DNA of 64,000 nucleotides from Shewanella sp. UCD-KL21 (GCF_001957135.1 NZ_MPHK01000005.1:383-64382); one strand, 5' to 3'; positions 20,471 through 31,319 are shown, numbered from the stretch's first letter. A program made the numbers and translations. The notes: generated from the letters alone by a model not told the origin.

Positions 20471-20496
20471 AAGCACCTTTCGAGGTGCTTTTTTTT
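20471..20496 (+). terminator. Rho-independent terminator of lpdA
   Basis: A perfect stem AAGCACCT / AGGTGCTT with loop TTCG is followed by a run of T, 29 bp after the lpdA stop. Confidence 0.92.
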
Positions 20497-20635
20497 GCTC
20501 TAAATTTACTTTTAGGTGATATATTCAAATATTGTATTAAATTTAATTGTTTTTGTTGTTGCAGGCATAAAGCCATATAGGTTCACATAGAAGCGCTTAG
20601 CATAATAAAATCAATAAAAGAGTAACCCAGTCATA

Positions 20636-23600
20636 ATGATAAAAGGCATTAAATCGTTTCTCACCTTGGTCGTTCTTACCCTTAGTTGCAGCTTTCCAAG
20701 CGTGGCTGACGATCTTGTCCAACGTTTATTTAATATCAAAGATGGCCTGGTTAATTACACTATCAATGACATTGCATTTGATGATTATGGCTATGTTTGG
20801 CTGGCAACTGAGCAGGGAGTATTTCGTGTTAGCGATACTGTTACCCGCCGCATTGATCAACCTGATAGTGATAATGCATTAGCTGCAGAAAACATTCATC
20901 TTATCGCTAAGGTGACTTCTCAGCGCCTTCTAGTCGCTTCTGGCACATCGCTTTACCTCTACGATATTAAACTCAATCGTTTTTCAGATGACATTATTGC
21001 CGGCCTCATAACTAGTGATGATTCTGTTGTTGATGAAACACGTCTAGATAATGGTAATTTAATTCTGCTTACCCGTTTAGGGCAGGTGCTTGAGTTTGAT
21101 GTTAATTCACTGTCAATCTCAGTGCTAACAGCCCAAGAGCTGGATAAGACATTGCAATGGAATAGTGTCAATCAGCTAAGTAATGGCCACTATATTTACT
21201 CGTCTGCCTATGAAGTTGTGATAAAAAATCCCGCAGGAAAATTGATCGAACAAATAAAGCGGCCTGTAAATAATTTATTAATCCAAAAAGTATTTATTGA
21301 TTCAAGTCAGCATATTTGGATATTAACCAATAAAGGCTTATATGAACTTAACCCGCTAAACTATCAGATGAACGCCGTTGTTGGGCTGCCTTATTATATT
21401 GAAAAGGTAATCGAAGACGCCCGAGGCAATTTGTGGCTTAGTGCAAAAAGTGGGCTATTTTCATGGGATAGGCAATCATCGAAGCCAATTTCATATAAAG
21501 AGCAATTAAAAAATAATGCAGACATTGATTATATCGACGATATTGCTATTGATGAAGATGGTTTAATTTGGCTTGGCGGCGCAGGCGAAGGTTTAGCGTT
21601 ACTGGCAATAGCTCCTGACTTTTTATTGGAGAGTTTCACTCATTCATCAGCTTATCAAATTGAAGATGACATGATTTGGAGTATTTATGCCGAGCAAGAT
21701 AAAGTCTGGCTTGGCGGTGATGGCGGCTTAACCATTGTTGATAAATCAGCCAAGACTTCAAAATACCTTATCCCAACAGGCTTTGAAGCGAGAGATTCAA
21801 TTTACGGTGTTAATGAGCTTGATAATCAGCATATTGTGGTCACAACAACCAGTGGACTGTTTGTTATTAATAAACAAACTGATCAGCAAGTAGATTTTAG
21901 CGATTTTGCCGCCTTAAGTGACTCGCTAAAAGGAGAAATATTATTTAATTCCTATGCAGATCCACTGCCAAACGGAAGGGTTTGGTGGGGGGCGACTAAT
22001 CTGGTTTATTATTGGCAGCCGGGATTAGATGATATCGAAAGTATCTCACTGAAAGATCATATTCCACAAACTCAGTCTGTGCGCATTAGAAGCATGTTCC
22101 GTGAAAATCATGATCGTCTATGGATAGGCGGTAGTGGTTTCTTTGGCTATATAGATAGCAATAATAATGCAGTGTCATTAAGTGAAATGTTAGGCGAGAA
22201 CGTTAAGGATATGACCGTTAATAATATTCTTAACGTTGATGAGAGAACCCTGTGGTTAGGGACTCGCCAAAATGGGGTCATTGTTTTTGATACCCAAACT
22301 CATGAGACCCTATCCATGAGTGACTATTGGCATGTTGATTGTCCGACGATTTATTTTATTGAGCAAACTGAAAAAAATAACTTAGTAGGTTGTACGTCAA
22401 CGTTAATTAGACAAAATAAACAGACAAAAGCCATTGATGCATTTTCTACCAGCGATGGATTTATTGGTAATGAGTTTAATGAGTCAGCAGCTTATTATGA
22501 CCCTAATGCAGGCTTATATATTGGCGGCCCTAATGGGGCGATGTTAGTTGATATTGATAAGCTTAAGCGCCGGGTCAGTAATGACGGTATCGCCCTAGAG
22601 TCCATTGCAATTTACTACGAGGACAATACTGAGTATCACTTGGTACCAGACTCCTTTAATTTAGTGCAGCCAGGAGCTAAATTAATCAGTTTTCAAATAA
22701 CTACTTTCGACTACGTGGATGAAACACCAATCAGCTTAAAGTATCGCTTGCTTCATGAGCATAATAGCTTAGATAGCCAATATATTTATCTACAAGGCCA
22801 AACTCAGATTAATATTGCTGATTTAAAAGCAGGTGAATATACCCTAGAGCTATTACATAAAAAGCATGGGATGTGGGCAAGCAGTCCGTTTCAATTTAGT
22901 TTTAAGGTTGAACAATTTTGGTGGGCGTCACAGTGGTTTAAAGCCTTAGTGCTTTTTGTCATTCTGTTTGGGGCATTTACTTCTTTATGGTTTCGCAAAA
23001 AACAAATAAACCGTGTTATTGGCATTAATCAGGCATTAAGGGAAAGCGAAGACAAATTACGTCAGTCACTGCGTGGTAGCGACTCAGACTTATGGGAGTG
23101 GCAAGCTAGCACTAACCAAATCCAATTTGATAATAAATCGGGCCTGTTGGGTGAGGGAAGAAAGTTATCTTATCTCGTGTCCGATTTACCAATTGTTGCC
23201 GCCGATAAAGATAACCTCCAGCAGCAATGGCGAGCTTTGTTAAAGGGCGATAAAGAAACCATTGATATTGAGTTTAGGTATTACCGTGGTGAAGAGGCTA
23301 TTGGTTGGCTGCGTATCAGAGGCCGTGCAGTCACGCGTAACCAAACCACTGGGCAGTTAGATCAAGTTGCCGGTATTTATACTGAGGTGTCTGAGCAACG
23401 TGAGCTTCAAAATGAAATTGACTTGTTTGCCAAGGCATTTGAAAACACCTCAGAAGGCATGTTAATTCTTGATAGTCGTAAGCGGGTAAAATTACTAAAT
23501 ACCGCAGCTGCAACTATCTTTACCACCCAGCATGAAGCGCTTAATGGAAGAGGCTTTGAGTCATTACTGTATGTGGATCATGGCTCCAAAAATATCGATG

Positions 23601-25084
23601 ATTTATTGCAAAATAGCCGCTCATGGAATGGCGAGTTAAGCTTTAAACGGGCGAGCAATGAGCATTTTCCTGTTTGGGTTAATATCTCTAAAATGTCTGA
23701 TAAGCGCGATATCTCACAGCATTATGTGGTGGTCTTTTCAGATATCACCCAGCGTAAAAAATACGAGTCTAATTTACAGCATTTAGCCAATAATGATGCG
23801 TTAACCGGGCTGGCTAATCGAGCGATGTTTAATCGCCGCTTGCAAAAAATTATCCAGCAAGCTCACCGCAGTAATGAAAAACTGGCATTGTTGTTTTTAG
23901 ATTTAGATCGTTTTAAGCACGTCAATGACTCTTATGGCCATAGTATGGGCGATGCGTTACTTGTTGAAGCGGCGAAACGATTACAACATAGCGTTGAGGC
24001 TGAACACTTGGTTTGCCGTTTTGGTGGCGATGAGTTTGTTATCTTAATCAGAAATGCTAATTCAATCGACCAAATAAACCTCATCGCGGAGACGATTTTA
24101 AAAACTATCGAGGCGCCATTTAGGTTATTTGGCCGCGAGTTTTTTGTCTCAACCAGTATTGGTATCAGCATGTGGCCTGAAGATAGCCAAGATGCAGAAA
24201 CCTTAATAAAAAATGCTGATTTAGCCATGTATCACGCTAAAGAAGAAGGCCGCGGTAACTTCCAATATTATTCGGCTGAGCGTAATGCCGAGGCGCAATA
24301 TCATTTAAAAATTGAAGCTGACTTACGTAGCGCCATCGAAAATAACGACTTTGAGCTTTATTACCAACCTCAGATAGACATACTCCAAGGTGATAAATTT
24401 GTTGGTATGGAAGCGCTGATCCGCTGGCATCACCCGGTTGAAGGTTTTATTCGCCCTGATATCTTTATCAAGGTGGCTGAATCTTGTGGCTTGATTATTG
24501 ATATTGATCGCTGGGTGTTGCGCCAAGCCTGTATTGATGGGGCAAGATGGCATGCTCTTTACGACCAGCCTTTTCAGCTGTCAGTCAATGTGTCTGCGGT
24601 GCAGTTTAGGCAGGTGGATTTTATTGATAACTTAAAAGCGACCTTAGCCGATACTGGTATGCCAGCAACATGCCTTGCTATCGAAATTACTGAAGGCGTG
24701 TTAATGAAAGAGCTGCAGGTGGCGAGATCGCATTTAACCCAGCTTAAGCAGCTTGGTATTGAGGTGGCCATCGATGATTTTGGCACCGGTTATTCATCAC
24801 TGGCGTATTTAAGAAGCTTTGAGGTGAATACCTTAAAAATCGATCGCTCCTTCTTAATTGATATTGCTACTAATGAAGCTGATCAAGCCATTGTGAGCAG
24901 TATTATTGAACTGGCAAGAAACCTAAAATTACAGGTAGTCGCCGAAGGGGTAGAGTCACACGCACAAATGGAGCAAGTCTTTAGCCGAGGTTGTTATATC
25001 ATCCAAGGGTATTTCTTTGCCAAACCTATGCCAAAGGCTGAGCTGGATAAGTTTATCGGGATTGGAAAAAGCTGTAAAAAGTGA
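20636..25084 (+). CDS. Membrane sensor with beta-propeller, Y_Y_Y, PAS, GGDEF and EAL domains
   Basis: This 1482-residue protein has a signal peptide (about 1-25), a long periplasmic region of two-component-regulator propeller repeats (recurring [IV]W[LI]G/ATEQG-type blades, about 30-660), a Y_Y_Y domain (about 670-755), one membrane segment (about 767-790), two PAS-like domains (about 800-1040), GGDEF (motif at 1130-1134) and EAL (motif at 1259-1261). Both output domains keep their catalytic signatures (FGGDEF; MEALIRW, EITEGVL, DDFGTGYSS, AEGVE). The position of the inhibitory RxxD site reads EAEH, so product inhibition is not expected. It should make and/or degrade c-di-GMP in response to a periplasmic signal. 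The ligand is unknown. A terminator separates it from lpdA, so it is a separate unit. Confidence 0.93.
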   Translation: MIKGIKSFLTLVVLTLSCSFPSVADDLVQRLFNIKDGLVNYTINDIAFDDYGYVWLATEQGVFRVSDTVTRRIDQPDSDNALAAENIHLIAKVTSQRLLVASGTSLYLYDIKLNRFSDDIIAGLITSDDSVVDETRLDNGNLILLTRLGQVLEFDVNSLSISVLTAQELDKTLQWNSVNQLSNGHYIYSSAYEVVIKNPAGKLIEQIKRPVNNLLIQKVFIDSSQHIWILTNKGLYELNPLNYQMNAVVGLPYYIEKVIEDARGNLWLSAKSGLFSWDRQSSKPISYKEQLKNNADIDYIDDIAIDEDGLIWLGGAGEGLALLAIAPDFLLESFTHSSAYQIEDDMIWSIYAEQDKVWLGGDGGLTIVDKSAKTSKYLIPTGFEARDSIYGVNELDNQHIVVTTTSGLFVINKQTDQQVDFSDFAALSDSLKGEILFNSYADPLPNGRVWWGATNLVYYWQPGLDDIESISLKDHIPQTQSVRIRSMFRENHDRLWIGGSGFFGYIDSNNNAVSLSEMLGENVKDMTVNNILNVDERTLWLGTRQNGVIVFDTQTHETLSMSDYWHVDCPTIYFIEQTEKNNLVGCTSTLIRQNKQTKAIDAFSTSDGFIGNEFNESAAYYDPNAGLYIGGPNGAMLVDIDKLKRRVSNDGIALESIAIYYEDNTEYHLVPDSFNLVQPGAKLISFQITTFDYVDETPISLKYRLLHEHNSLDSQYIYLQGQTQINIADLKAGEYTLELLHKKHGMWASSPFQFSFKVEQFWWASQWFKALVLFVILFGAFTSLWFRKKQINRVIGINQALRESEDKLRQSLRGSDSDLWEWQASTNQIQFDNKSGLLGEGRKLSYLVSDLPIVAADKDNLQQQWRALLKGDKETIDIEFRYYRGEEAIGWLRIRGRAVTRNQTTGQLDQVAGIYTEVSEQRELQNEIDLFAKAFENTSEGMLILDSRKRVKLLNTAAATIFTTQHEALNGRGFESLLYVDHGSKNIDDLLQNSRSWNGELSFKRASNEHFPVWVNISKMSDKRDISQHYVVVFSDITQRKKYESNLQHLANNDALTGLANRAMFNRRLQKIIQQAHRSNEKLALLFLDLDRFKHVNDSYGHSMGDALLVEAAKRLQHSVEAEHLVCRFGGDEFVILIRNANSIDQINLIAETILKTIEAPFRLFGREFFVSTSIGISMWPEDSQDAETLIKNADLAMYHAKEEGRGNFQYYSAERNAEAQYHLKIEADLRSAIENNDFELYYQPQIDILQGDKFVGMEALIRWHHPVEGFIRPDIFIKVAESCGLIIDIDRWVLRQACIDGARWHALYDQPFQLSVNVSAVQFRQVDFIDNLKATLADTGMPATCLAIEITEGVLMKELQVARSHLTQLKQLGIEVAIDDFGTGYSSLAYLRSFEVNTLKIDRSFLIDIATNEADQAIVSSIIELARNLKLQVVAEGVESHAQMEQVFSRGCYIIQGYFFAKPMPKAELDKFIGIGKSCKK

Positions 25085-25175
25085 AGTTTGCATGGTTAAC
25101 GGTGGGTTATAAAGGTTTTATTCATGTGAGTTTTTCTCTGCTAGAATGACGCGGTAGATCATTATTAAAGATAGG

Positions 25176-27398
25176 ATGCTTTATATGGGCCGTAAGATTG
25201 CACTGCTGTTGCTACTCAGTTTATTTTCACACAACTTAATGGCTAAAGAACGCCAGTCAGTGGGATTAGTATTAAGTGGCGGCGGCGCAAAAGGCGCGGC
25301 GCATATTGGGGTGCTTAAGTTATTAGAACAGCACCGTATTCCGGTTGATTATATTACTGGTACCAGTATTGGCTCCTACGTTGGCGGCATGTATGCCTTA
25401 GGTTATAGCGCCGCAGAAATCGAACACATTATGCTTAACTCCCCTTGGGCTGATGGCTACTCAGATACCATTCCTCGAGAAGTACTTACTTACCGCGATA
25501 AACAACACCGCGACAAATTTAATATCCCCATTAACGTAGGTTATAAAGATGGCGGCTTAGCGGTCCCTAGTGGCTTACTACTTGGCCAAACCATGTCGCA
25601 GCTATTACGTTCATCAACTGATGTGGTAGAGCAATTTGGCGATTTTGATGATCTGGCCATTCCTTATCGCGCTGTGGCAACAGATTTAGTTACTAGCCAT
25701 GCTGTGGTATTAGCCCACGGCAGTATCGTTAAAGCCATGCAAGCCTCTGCAACGGTACCGGGGGCATTACAACCGGCAGAAATAGACGGCAAGCTACTGG
25801 TTGATGGTGGCATCTCAAATAACATGCCAGTCGATGTCATTAAAGCTATGGGCGCTGATGTGGTCATAGCCATTGATATTGGCTCACCATTGGCCAGCAA
25901 AGAGCAACTTAATGGCACCATTGCTGTGTTGGAGCAGCTTTCAACCATTTTGACCAAAGCCACCACAGAGCATCAAAAAACATTATTAACGGATGATGAT
26001 GTGCTTATTCGTCCAGCGATTGATGACATGAGCACCACTGACTTTGATATCATGCCAGACGCATTAGCTGCCGGCACACTGGCGGGCGAAGCGGCGCTGC
26101 CAATGCTGACACATTTAAGTGTCAGCGCGGAAGAATATCAGGCCTATCAAGACAATAAACAACGCGCCAAATTACTGCTAGTCAATCAAGTAAATCGCCC
26201 AGTGATTAAGATTGTATTTGATAATCAATCTAGAGTGAGTGAAAGCCTGTTAGATGAAGAGTTAGCCCTTAAAAAAGGCACAGTGATCACCAAAGAAGCC
26301 TTAGACGAGGGCATAAAACGGCTTTATTCCCTTAATAAGTTTCAGCGTGTTGATGCCGAGTTTGAAGACACAGAAGCTGGGCGCATATTAACGGTGACTA
26401 CCCATGCCAAATCCTGGGGGCCAAATTATTTTGACGCCGGCTTTAACTGGGAAGATGACTTTACCTTAGATTCAGCCATTACCCTTAGTCTGGCTTATAC
26501 CATGGGTGAACTGACCGATAATGGTGGTGAGTGGCGCAATGAAGTTCAGTTAGGCTACGACAAACGAGTTAGCTCAGAATTTTATCAGCCATTAGACAGA
26601 GACCAAGACTTCTACATTCGCTCTAAATACGAATTTGAGATCAAAAACTGGGATTTTTATGATGATAACAACCGAGTCTTTGAACTGAAAAACACACTAA
26701 ATCAATTGGTATTTGGCGTAGGTTATAACTATTCCCACGCCGGATTAATAGAGGTGGGTGCTGTAGGTGAAATAGGTGACTTAAGTAATAGAGCCGTTTC
26801 TACCCAAGATCTTGAATATGACTCTTATGGTGGCTATTTTGCCTTTAGTTTTGACACCTTAAATAGCATTAGTTTTCCAACTGAAGGGCAGCGGTTAACC
26901 TTTAAAGCGTCGATTAGAAATGAAACCTATAAAGGCGCGGTTATTAATGACTCTGATGAACTGTCTTGGCAGTTTGAAGCTGACTGGAAAGGCGCACTTA
27001 AGCTAGGTAATCATGCCATTGTGGGTAAGGTCGCCTTAGCCACTGTTGATGTTGACCGTGAGTTTACCTTACATGTTGCAGAGCTCGGCGGCTTTTTAAA
27101 TTTATCAGGTTTCCATAAGGGCGCATTAGCGGGTGCCCATAAAGCATTCGGTGCTTTGATTTATCAATATGATTTAGGCCGAGATTTGTTTTTGAGTGAT
27201 ATCCCTTTGTATATCGGCACCAGTTTCGAAGCGGGTAATGTGTGGGTTAATCGAGATGATATTGATTTCAATGATCTTATTTATGCAGGCAGCGTGTATT
27301 TAGGCACTGATACTAGCTGGGGCCCCGCGGCACTTGGCTTCGGCTTTACCGATACCGGTGATCAGTCCCTTTATTTATTCCTAGGTAAAAACTTTTAA
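25176..27398 (+). CDS. Patatin-like phospholipase with POTRA and outer-membrane beta-barrel (PlpD-like, type Vd)
   Basis: The 740-residue protein has a signal peptide, then a patatin domain with the oxyanion loop GGGAKG (about 35-40), nucleophile GTSIG (S64) and catalytic aspartate in DGGISNN (D210). A POTRA-like domain follows (about 335-410, RPVIKIVFDNQSRVSES) and a C-terminal Asp/Asn-rich beta-barrel that ends in FLGKNF, a terminal aromatic typical of Bam substrates. This layout matches PlpD-type autotransporters, which place the lipase at or beyond the outer membrane. The start may be the in-frame ATG at 25185, which has AGGA 8 nt upstream; the difference is three residues. It is probably monocistronic. 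Confidence 0.92.
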   Translation: MLYMGRKIALLLLLSLFSHNLMAKERQSVGLVLSGGGAKGAAHIGVLKLLEQHRIPVDYITGTSIGSYVGGMYALGYSAAEIEHIMLNSPWADGYSDTIPREVLTYRDKQHRDKFNIPINVGYKDGGLAVPSGLLLGQTMSQLLRSSTDVVEQFGDFDDLAIPYRAVATDLVTSHAVVLAHGSIVKAMQASATVPGALQPAEIDGKLLVDGGISNNMPVDVIKAMGADVVIAIDIGSPLASKEQLNGTIAVLEQLSTILTKATTEHQKTLLTDDDVLIRPAIDDMSTTDFDIMPDALAAGTLAGEAALPMLTHLSVSAEEYQAYQDNKQRAKLLLVNQVNRPVIKIVFDNQSRVSESLLDEELALKKGTVITKEALDEGIKRLYSLNKFQRVDAEFEDTEAGRILTVTTHAKSWGPNYFDAGFNWEDDFTLDSAITLSLAYTMGELTDNGGEWRNEVQLGYDKRVSSEFYQPLDRDQDFYIRSKYEFEIKNWDFYDDNNRVFELKNTLNQLVFGVGYNYSHAGLIEVGAVGEIGDLSNRAVSTQDLEYDSYGGYFAFSFDTLNSISFPTEGQRLTFKASIRNETYKGAVINDSDELSWQFEADWKGALKLGNHAIVGKVALATVDVDREFTLHVAELGGFLNLSGFHKGALAGAHKAFGALIYQYDLGRDLFLSDIPLYIGTSFEAGNVWVNRDDIDFNDLIYAGSVYLGTDTSWGPAALGFGFTDTGDQSLYLFLGKNF

Positions 27399-27415
27399 TT
27401 GTTCAGTCTGAAGAT

Positions 27416-27452
27416 AAAAAGCTGCCGTATCTTTAAATAAGGCAGCTTTTTT
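27416..27452. terminator. Bidirectional terminator between the patatin gene and hxpB
   Basis: AAAAAGCTGCC pairs with GGCAGCTTTTTT around a 14-base loop. It lies between convergent genes, with an A run on one side and a T run on the other, so it can serve both. Confidence 0.85.
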
Positions 27453-27479
27453 ATGGCAGATGTTAGCAAGACATTAACG

Positions 27480-28142
27480 CTAGATATTTTCAATCAACGA
27501 CTTAAGCTGACCTAAATGCGCCAGCTGGTGGTGCGCCACTTGCCAGCGAGACTGACTGGCTAACTCCGCCGCGGGGATCGCCACCGTTTGCATGCTTGCC
27601 GCTCTTGCTGCAATTAGGCCATTAAATGAGTCTTCAATTGCCAAGCACTGTGCGGGCTCAATGCCTAAGGCCGTAGCACAATTTAAATACACTTCAGGGT
27701 GAGGTTTGCCATATTGCAGCTTTTCGGCAGAGGTGATGGCGTCAAAATAATCCCTAATAGCCAGTTTATTCATTACAGCCGCAATTAAGTCACTGGATGA
27801 TGAGGTGGCTAAGCCGATTTTTAGCCCTTGCTGCTGACATGCTTGCAATGCTGCCACTACGCCCTGCATCGGCTGGCCTTCAGTTTCAATAAAGTGGATA
27901 ACCCCATCAATAATTTGTTGGGAAACGGCTTGATTATCATAGTTAGCCCAAGGGTATTTTTGATACCAATAGTGGACCAGAAGATCAATTCTCATGCCGG
28001 TGGTTTTTTCTGCATCAGCAAGGGTGATAGGCACGCCAAATTGACTTAATACCGCCACCTCGACTCGTTGCCAAGCGGGCTCGGTATCAATAATGACCCC
28101 ATCCATATCAAAAATAACCGCGTTAATTTTCATCAATGTCAT
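27480..28142 (-). CDS. hxpB: HAD-family sugar-phosphate phosphatase (HxpB/YniC-like)
   Basis: The 220-residue protein is a beta-phosphoglucomutase-like HAD hydrolase. Motif I is FDMDGVIIDTEP (nucleophile D12, general acid D14), motif II LATSSS, motif III the lysine in KPHPEVYL, and motif IV IEDSFNGLIAA. The cap segment TTGMRIDLLVHYWYQKYPW resembles E. coli YniC (HxpB), which acts on hexose phosphates such as 2-deoxyglucose-6-phosphate. The exact substrate cannot be read from sequence. The ATG at 28142 has AGGA 5 nt upstream. It is alone and convergent with the patatin gene. Confidence 0.85.
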   Translation of the reverse strand: MTLMKINAVIFDMDGVIIDTEPAWQRVEVAVLSQFGVPITLADAEKTTGMRIDLLVHYWYQKYPWANYDNQAVSQQIIDGVIHFIETEGQPMQGVVAALQACQQQGLKIGLATSSSSDLIAAVMNKLAIRDYFDAITSAEKLQYGKPHPEVYLNCATALGIEPAQCLAIEDSFNGLIAARAASMQTVAIPAAELASQSRWQVAHHQLAHLGQLKSLIENI

Positions 28143-28578
28143 AATAGTCCTGTTTACTGTTTTGAATATCTAGGCGATAAAGTTGAATAAGCATGCTGGT
28201 GGGTGCAAGTGATTAATCATAGCCAAATAACTATGCCTAACAGTCAAAATAATTGCAAAAAAATAGCGATAATTTGCAGAAGTTGACTCGGTTAAGTTTA
28301 AATTGTATATATTAGTTAATGCATTGAATTAAATGGTTTTTTATAACGTTTTAAACTATCGTCTAATTTATTTTGTTTAAAGTGAGCAGTAAATTAGCCA
28401 TCGAACTCAAAATTCAGATGGATTTCGTCTCCGATAGAGTGTGATCTAATTCATACTTTTGCAAACCTGTAGTATACTACGGGTCGGATTTCAAGCCCGA
28501 ACCTGTGGAATGGTCATTCTCTATATTGAATGACGTTCAGTTTCGCTGTTAGGCGCAATAACAAAGAGGAATGTTGCC
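28143..28578. other. Intergenic region upstream of acnB
   Basis: This 436-bp region between divergent hxpB and acnB has no gene. It contains a promoter-like pair overlapped by a perfect 12-bp palindrome (28450-28480) and an acnB leader of about 95 nt. Confidence 0.55.
28450..28480 (+). promoter_or_regulatory. Candidate acnB promoter with palindrome over the -10
   Basis: TTCATA (28450-28455) and TATACT (28473-28478) are separated by 17 bp. The -10 sits inside GTAGTATACTAC (28469-28480), a perfect palindrome that could be an operator. No regulator is identified. Confidence 0.5.
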
Positions 28579-31176
28579 GTGCTAGAAGCATATCGTAAAC
28601 ACGTCGCAGAACGTGCTGCAGAGGGTGTTGTCCCTAAGCCATTAGATGCACAACAAGTGGCTGAATTAGTGAAGTTAGTTGAGACGCCGCCTGCTGGTGA
28701 AGAGGCCGTAATTCTTGACTTATTAGAGAATCGTATTCCCCCTGGTGTTGATGAAGCTGCCTACGTAAAAGCAGCATTCTTAGATGCAGTGGCTCAAGGC
28801 ACTGTATCGTCACCCATCCTTTCAGCTGAGCGTGCTACCGAGTTATTAGGTACTATGCAGGGCGGTTACAACATTGAACCGCTTATCGCTCAATTAGATA
28901 ATGATGCACTTGCGCCAATCGCGGTTACTGCGTTATCAAACACGTTATTGATGTTTGATGCCTACCACGACGTGGTAGAAAAAATGCAAGCTGGTAATGC
29001 GTTTGCTAAGCAAGTTGTTGAGTCTTGGGCTGAAGCAGAATGGTTCTTAAACCGTCCTAAATTAGCTGAAAAGATCACCTTGACCGTATTTAAAGTATCA
29101 GGTGAGACAAACACAGATGACTTGTCTCCAGCTCCTGATGCATGGTCGCGTCCAGACATCCCATTACATGCTTTAGCTATGCTGAAAAATGCTCGTGACG
29201 GTATTGTACCTGATGTTGCTGGCACTGTTGGCCCAGTTAAAGAAATCGAAGCCCTTAAAGGCAAAGGTTACCCGCTCGTTTATGTGGGTGATGTTGTTGG
29301 TACCGGTTCTTCACGTAAATCAGCGACTAACTCAGTACTATGGTTCATGGGCGATGATATCCCTTATGCGCCAAACAAGCGTGCTGGTGGTTTCTGTTTA
29401 GGTGGTAAAATTGCCCCTATCTTCTTTAACACCATGGAAGATGCAGGCGCACTACCAATCGAGCTTAACGTAGACAAGATGAACATGGGCGATGTTATCG
29501 ACATCTATCCATACGAAGGCGTCGTTAAGCGCAACGGTAGTGATGAAGTTATCTCTACATTCGAGCTAAAAACCGAGGTACTGCTTGATGAAGTACGTGC
29601 TGGTGGCCGTATTCCATTAATCATTGGCCGTGGCTTAACTGACCGTGCCCGTGAAACATTAGGCCTTGCGGCTTCTGAAGTGTTTGTTCGTCCACAAGAT
29701 GTGGTTGCGACCAACAAAGGCTTTACGCTGGCACAAAAAATGGTCGGTAAAGCATGTGGCGTTAAAGGTATTCGTCCAGGTCAATACTGCGAACCTAAAA
29801 TGACTTCAGTTGGTTCACAAGACACCACTGGCCCAATGACCCGTGATGAACTGAAAGATTTAGCATGTTTAGGCTTTAGCGCCGATTTAACCATGCAGTC
29901 TTTCTGTCACACAGCGGCTTACCCTAAGCCTATCGATGTGAACACTCACCACACCTTACCTGATTTCATCATGAATCGTGGCGGTGTTGCACTGCGTCCA
30001 GGTGACGGGGTTATTCACTCTTGGTTAAACCGTATGTTACTGCCTGATACCGTAGGTACTGGTGGTGATTCACATACCCGTTTCCCAATCGGTATTTCAT
30101 TCCCAGCGGGTTCTGGCCTAGTGGCATTTGCTGCTGCAACTGGCGTCATGCCACTTGATATGCCTGAGTCAATCTTGGTGCGCTTTAAAGGTGAAATGCA
30201 ACCAGGTATCACATTACGTGACCTTGTTCATTCAATCCCATTAAAAGCCATTGAAATGGGTCTGTTAACGGTTGAGAAGAAAGGCAAAATTAACGCTTTC
30301 TCTGGCCGTGTATTAGAAATTGAAGGTCTTGAGCAACTTAAAGTTGAACAAGCATTCGAATTATCTGATGCATCAGCAGAACGTAGTGCTGCAGGTTGTA
30401 CGATTAAGCTAGATAAAGAGCCAATCATTGAATACCTAAACTCTAACATCGTGATGTTGAAGTGGATGATTTCTGAAGGTTATGGTGACCGCCGTACTAT
30501 CGAGCGTCGTATTACTGCGATGCAAGAGTGGTTAGCAAACCCAGAGCTAATGGAAGCTGATAAAGATGCTGAATACGCTGAAATTATCGAAATCGATTTG
30601 AACGATATCAAAGAGCCAATTCTTTGTGCGCCAAACGATCCAGATGATGCGGTATTACTTTCATCAGTTGCAGAAACAAAAATTGACGAAGTGTTCGTTG
30701 GTTCTTGTATGACTAACATTGGTCATTTCCGCGCTACCGGTAAAATGCTAGAGAAGTTTGCCACGACCTTGCCAACTCGTCTTTGGATTGCACCGCCAAC
30801 TAAGATGGATAAAGATCAGTTAACCGAAGAAGGTTACTACGCGATCTTTGGCCGTGTTGGTGCGCGCATTGAAATCCCGGGTTGTTCACTGTGTATGGGT
30901 AACCAAGCACGTGTTGCTGAAGGTGCGACAGTTGTTTCAACGTCAACGCGTAACTTCCCTAACCGTTTAGGTACAGGTGCAGATGTGTACTTAGCATCAG
31001 CTGAGTTAGCAGCAGTAGCGGCATTATTAGGCCGTCTACCGTCACCAGCAGAGTATCAACAATACGCTCAAGAATTAGATGCAACCGCAGCTGATACTTA
31101 CCGTTACTTGAACTTTGATCAAATTGATTCTTACACTAAGAAAGCTGACAGCGTGATTTTTCAAGCTGCGGTTTAA
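28579..31176 (+). CDS. acnB: AcnB, aconitate hydratase B / 2-methylisocitrate dehydratase
   Basis: AcnB is the main citric-acid-cycle aconitase, interconverting citrate and isocitrate, and in many bacteria also hydrates 2-methylaconitate. The 865-residue length equals that of E. coli AcnB. The [4Fe-4S] ligands fall at C710, C769 and C772 ([10 protein letters not shown] and GCSLCMGNQ). The N-terminal HEAT-like domain ([13 protein letters not shown]), the swivel domain and [10 protein letters not shown] are all present. The start is GTG with AGAGGA 8 nt upstream. It is a single-gene unit closed by a terminator. Confidence 0.98.
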   Translation: MLEAYRKHVAERAAEGVVPKPLDAQQVAELVKLVETPPAGEEAVILDLLENRIPPGVDEAAYVKAAFLDAVAQGTVSSPILSAERATELLGTMQGGYNIEPLIAQLDNDALAPIAVTALSNTLLMFDAYHDVVEKMQAGNAFAKQVVESWAEAEWFLNRPKLAEKITLTVFKVSGETNTDDLSPAPDAWSRPDIPLHALAMLKNARDGIVPDVAGTVGPVKEIEALKGKGYPLVYVGDVVGTGSSRKSATNSVLWFMGDDIPYAPNKRAGGFCLGGKIAPIFFNTMEDAGALPIELNVDKMNMGDVIDIYPYEGVVKRNGSDEVISTFELKTEVLLDEVRAGGRIPLIIGRGLTDRARETLGLAASEVFVRPQDVVATNKGFTLAQKMVGKACGVKGIRPGQYCEPKMTSVGSQDTTGPMTRDELKDLACLGFSADLTMQSFCHTAAYPKPIDVNTHHTLPDFIMNRGGVALRPGDGVIHSWLNRMLLPDTVGTGGDSHTRFPIGISFPAGSGLVAFAAATGVMPLDMPESILVRFKGEMQPGITLRDLVHSIPLKAIEMGLLTVEKKGKINAFSGRVLEIEGLEQLKVEQAFELSDASAERSAAGCTIKLDKEPIIEYLNSNIVMLKWMISEGYGDRRTIERRITAMQEWLANPELMEADKDAEYAEIIEIDLNDIKEPILCAPNDPDDAVLLSSVAETKIDEVFVGSCMTNIGHFRATGKMLEKFATTLPTRLWIAPPTKMDKDQLTEEGYYAIFGRVGARIEIPGCSLCMGNQARVAEGATVVSTSTRNFPNRLGTGADVYLASAELAAVAALLGRLPSPAEYQQYAQELDATAADTYRYLNFDQIDSYTKKADSVIFQAAV

Positions 31177-31215
31177 TCTTTAAAAAGATGACTGACGTTT
31201 AAAAGCGTAAACTGA

Positions 31216-31245
31216 AAAATGCCAGCGATTAAGCTGGCATTTTTG
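31216..31245 (+). terminator. Rho-independent terminator of acnB
   Basis: AAATGCCAGC pairs with GCTGGCATTT and is followed by a T run, about 40 bp after the acnB stop codon. Confidence 0.9.
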
Positions 31246-31319
31246 TATTTGGAATTTGAGCGGATGGCCATTACTTTTTGATGACTAAGAATGTCCATAC
31301 CAAGTTTGGAAATACCAAA

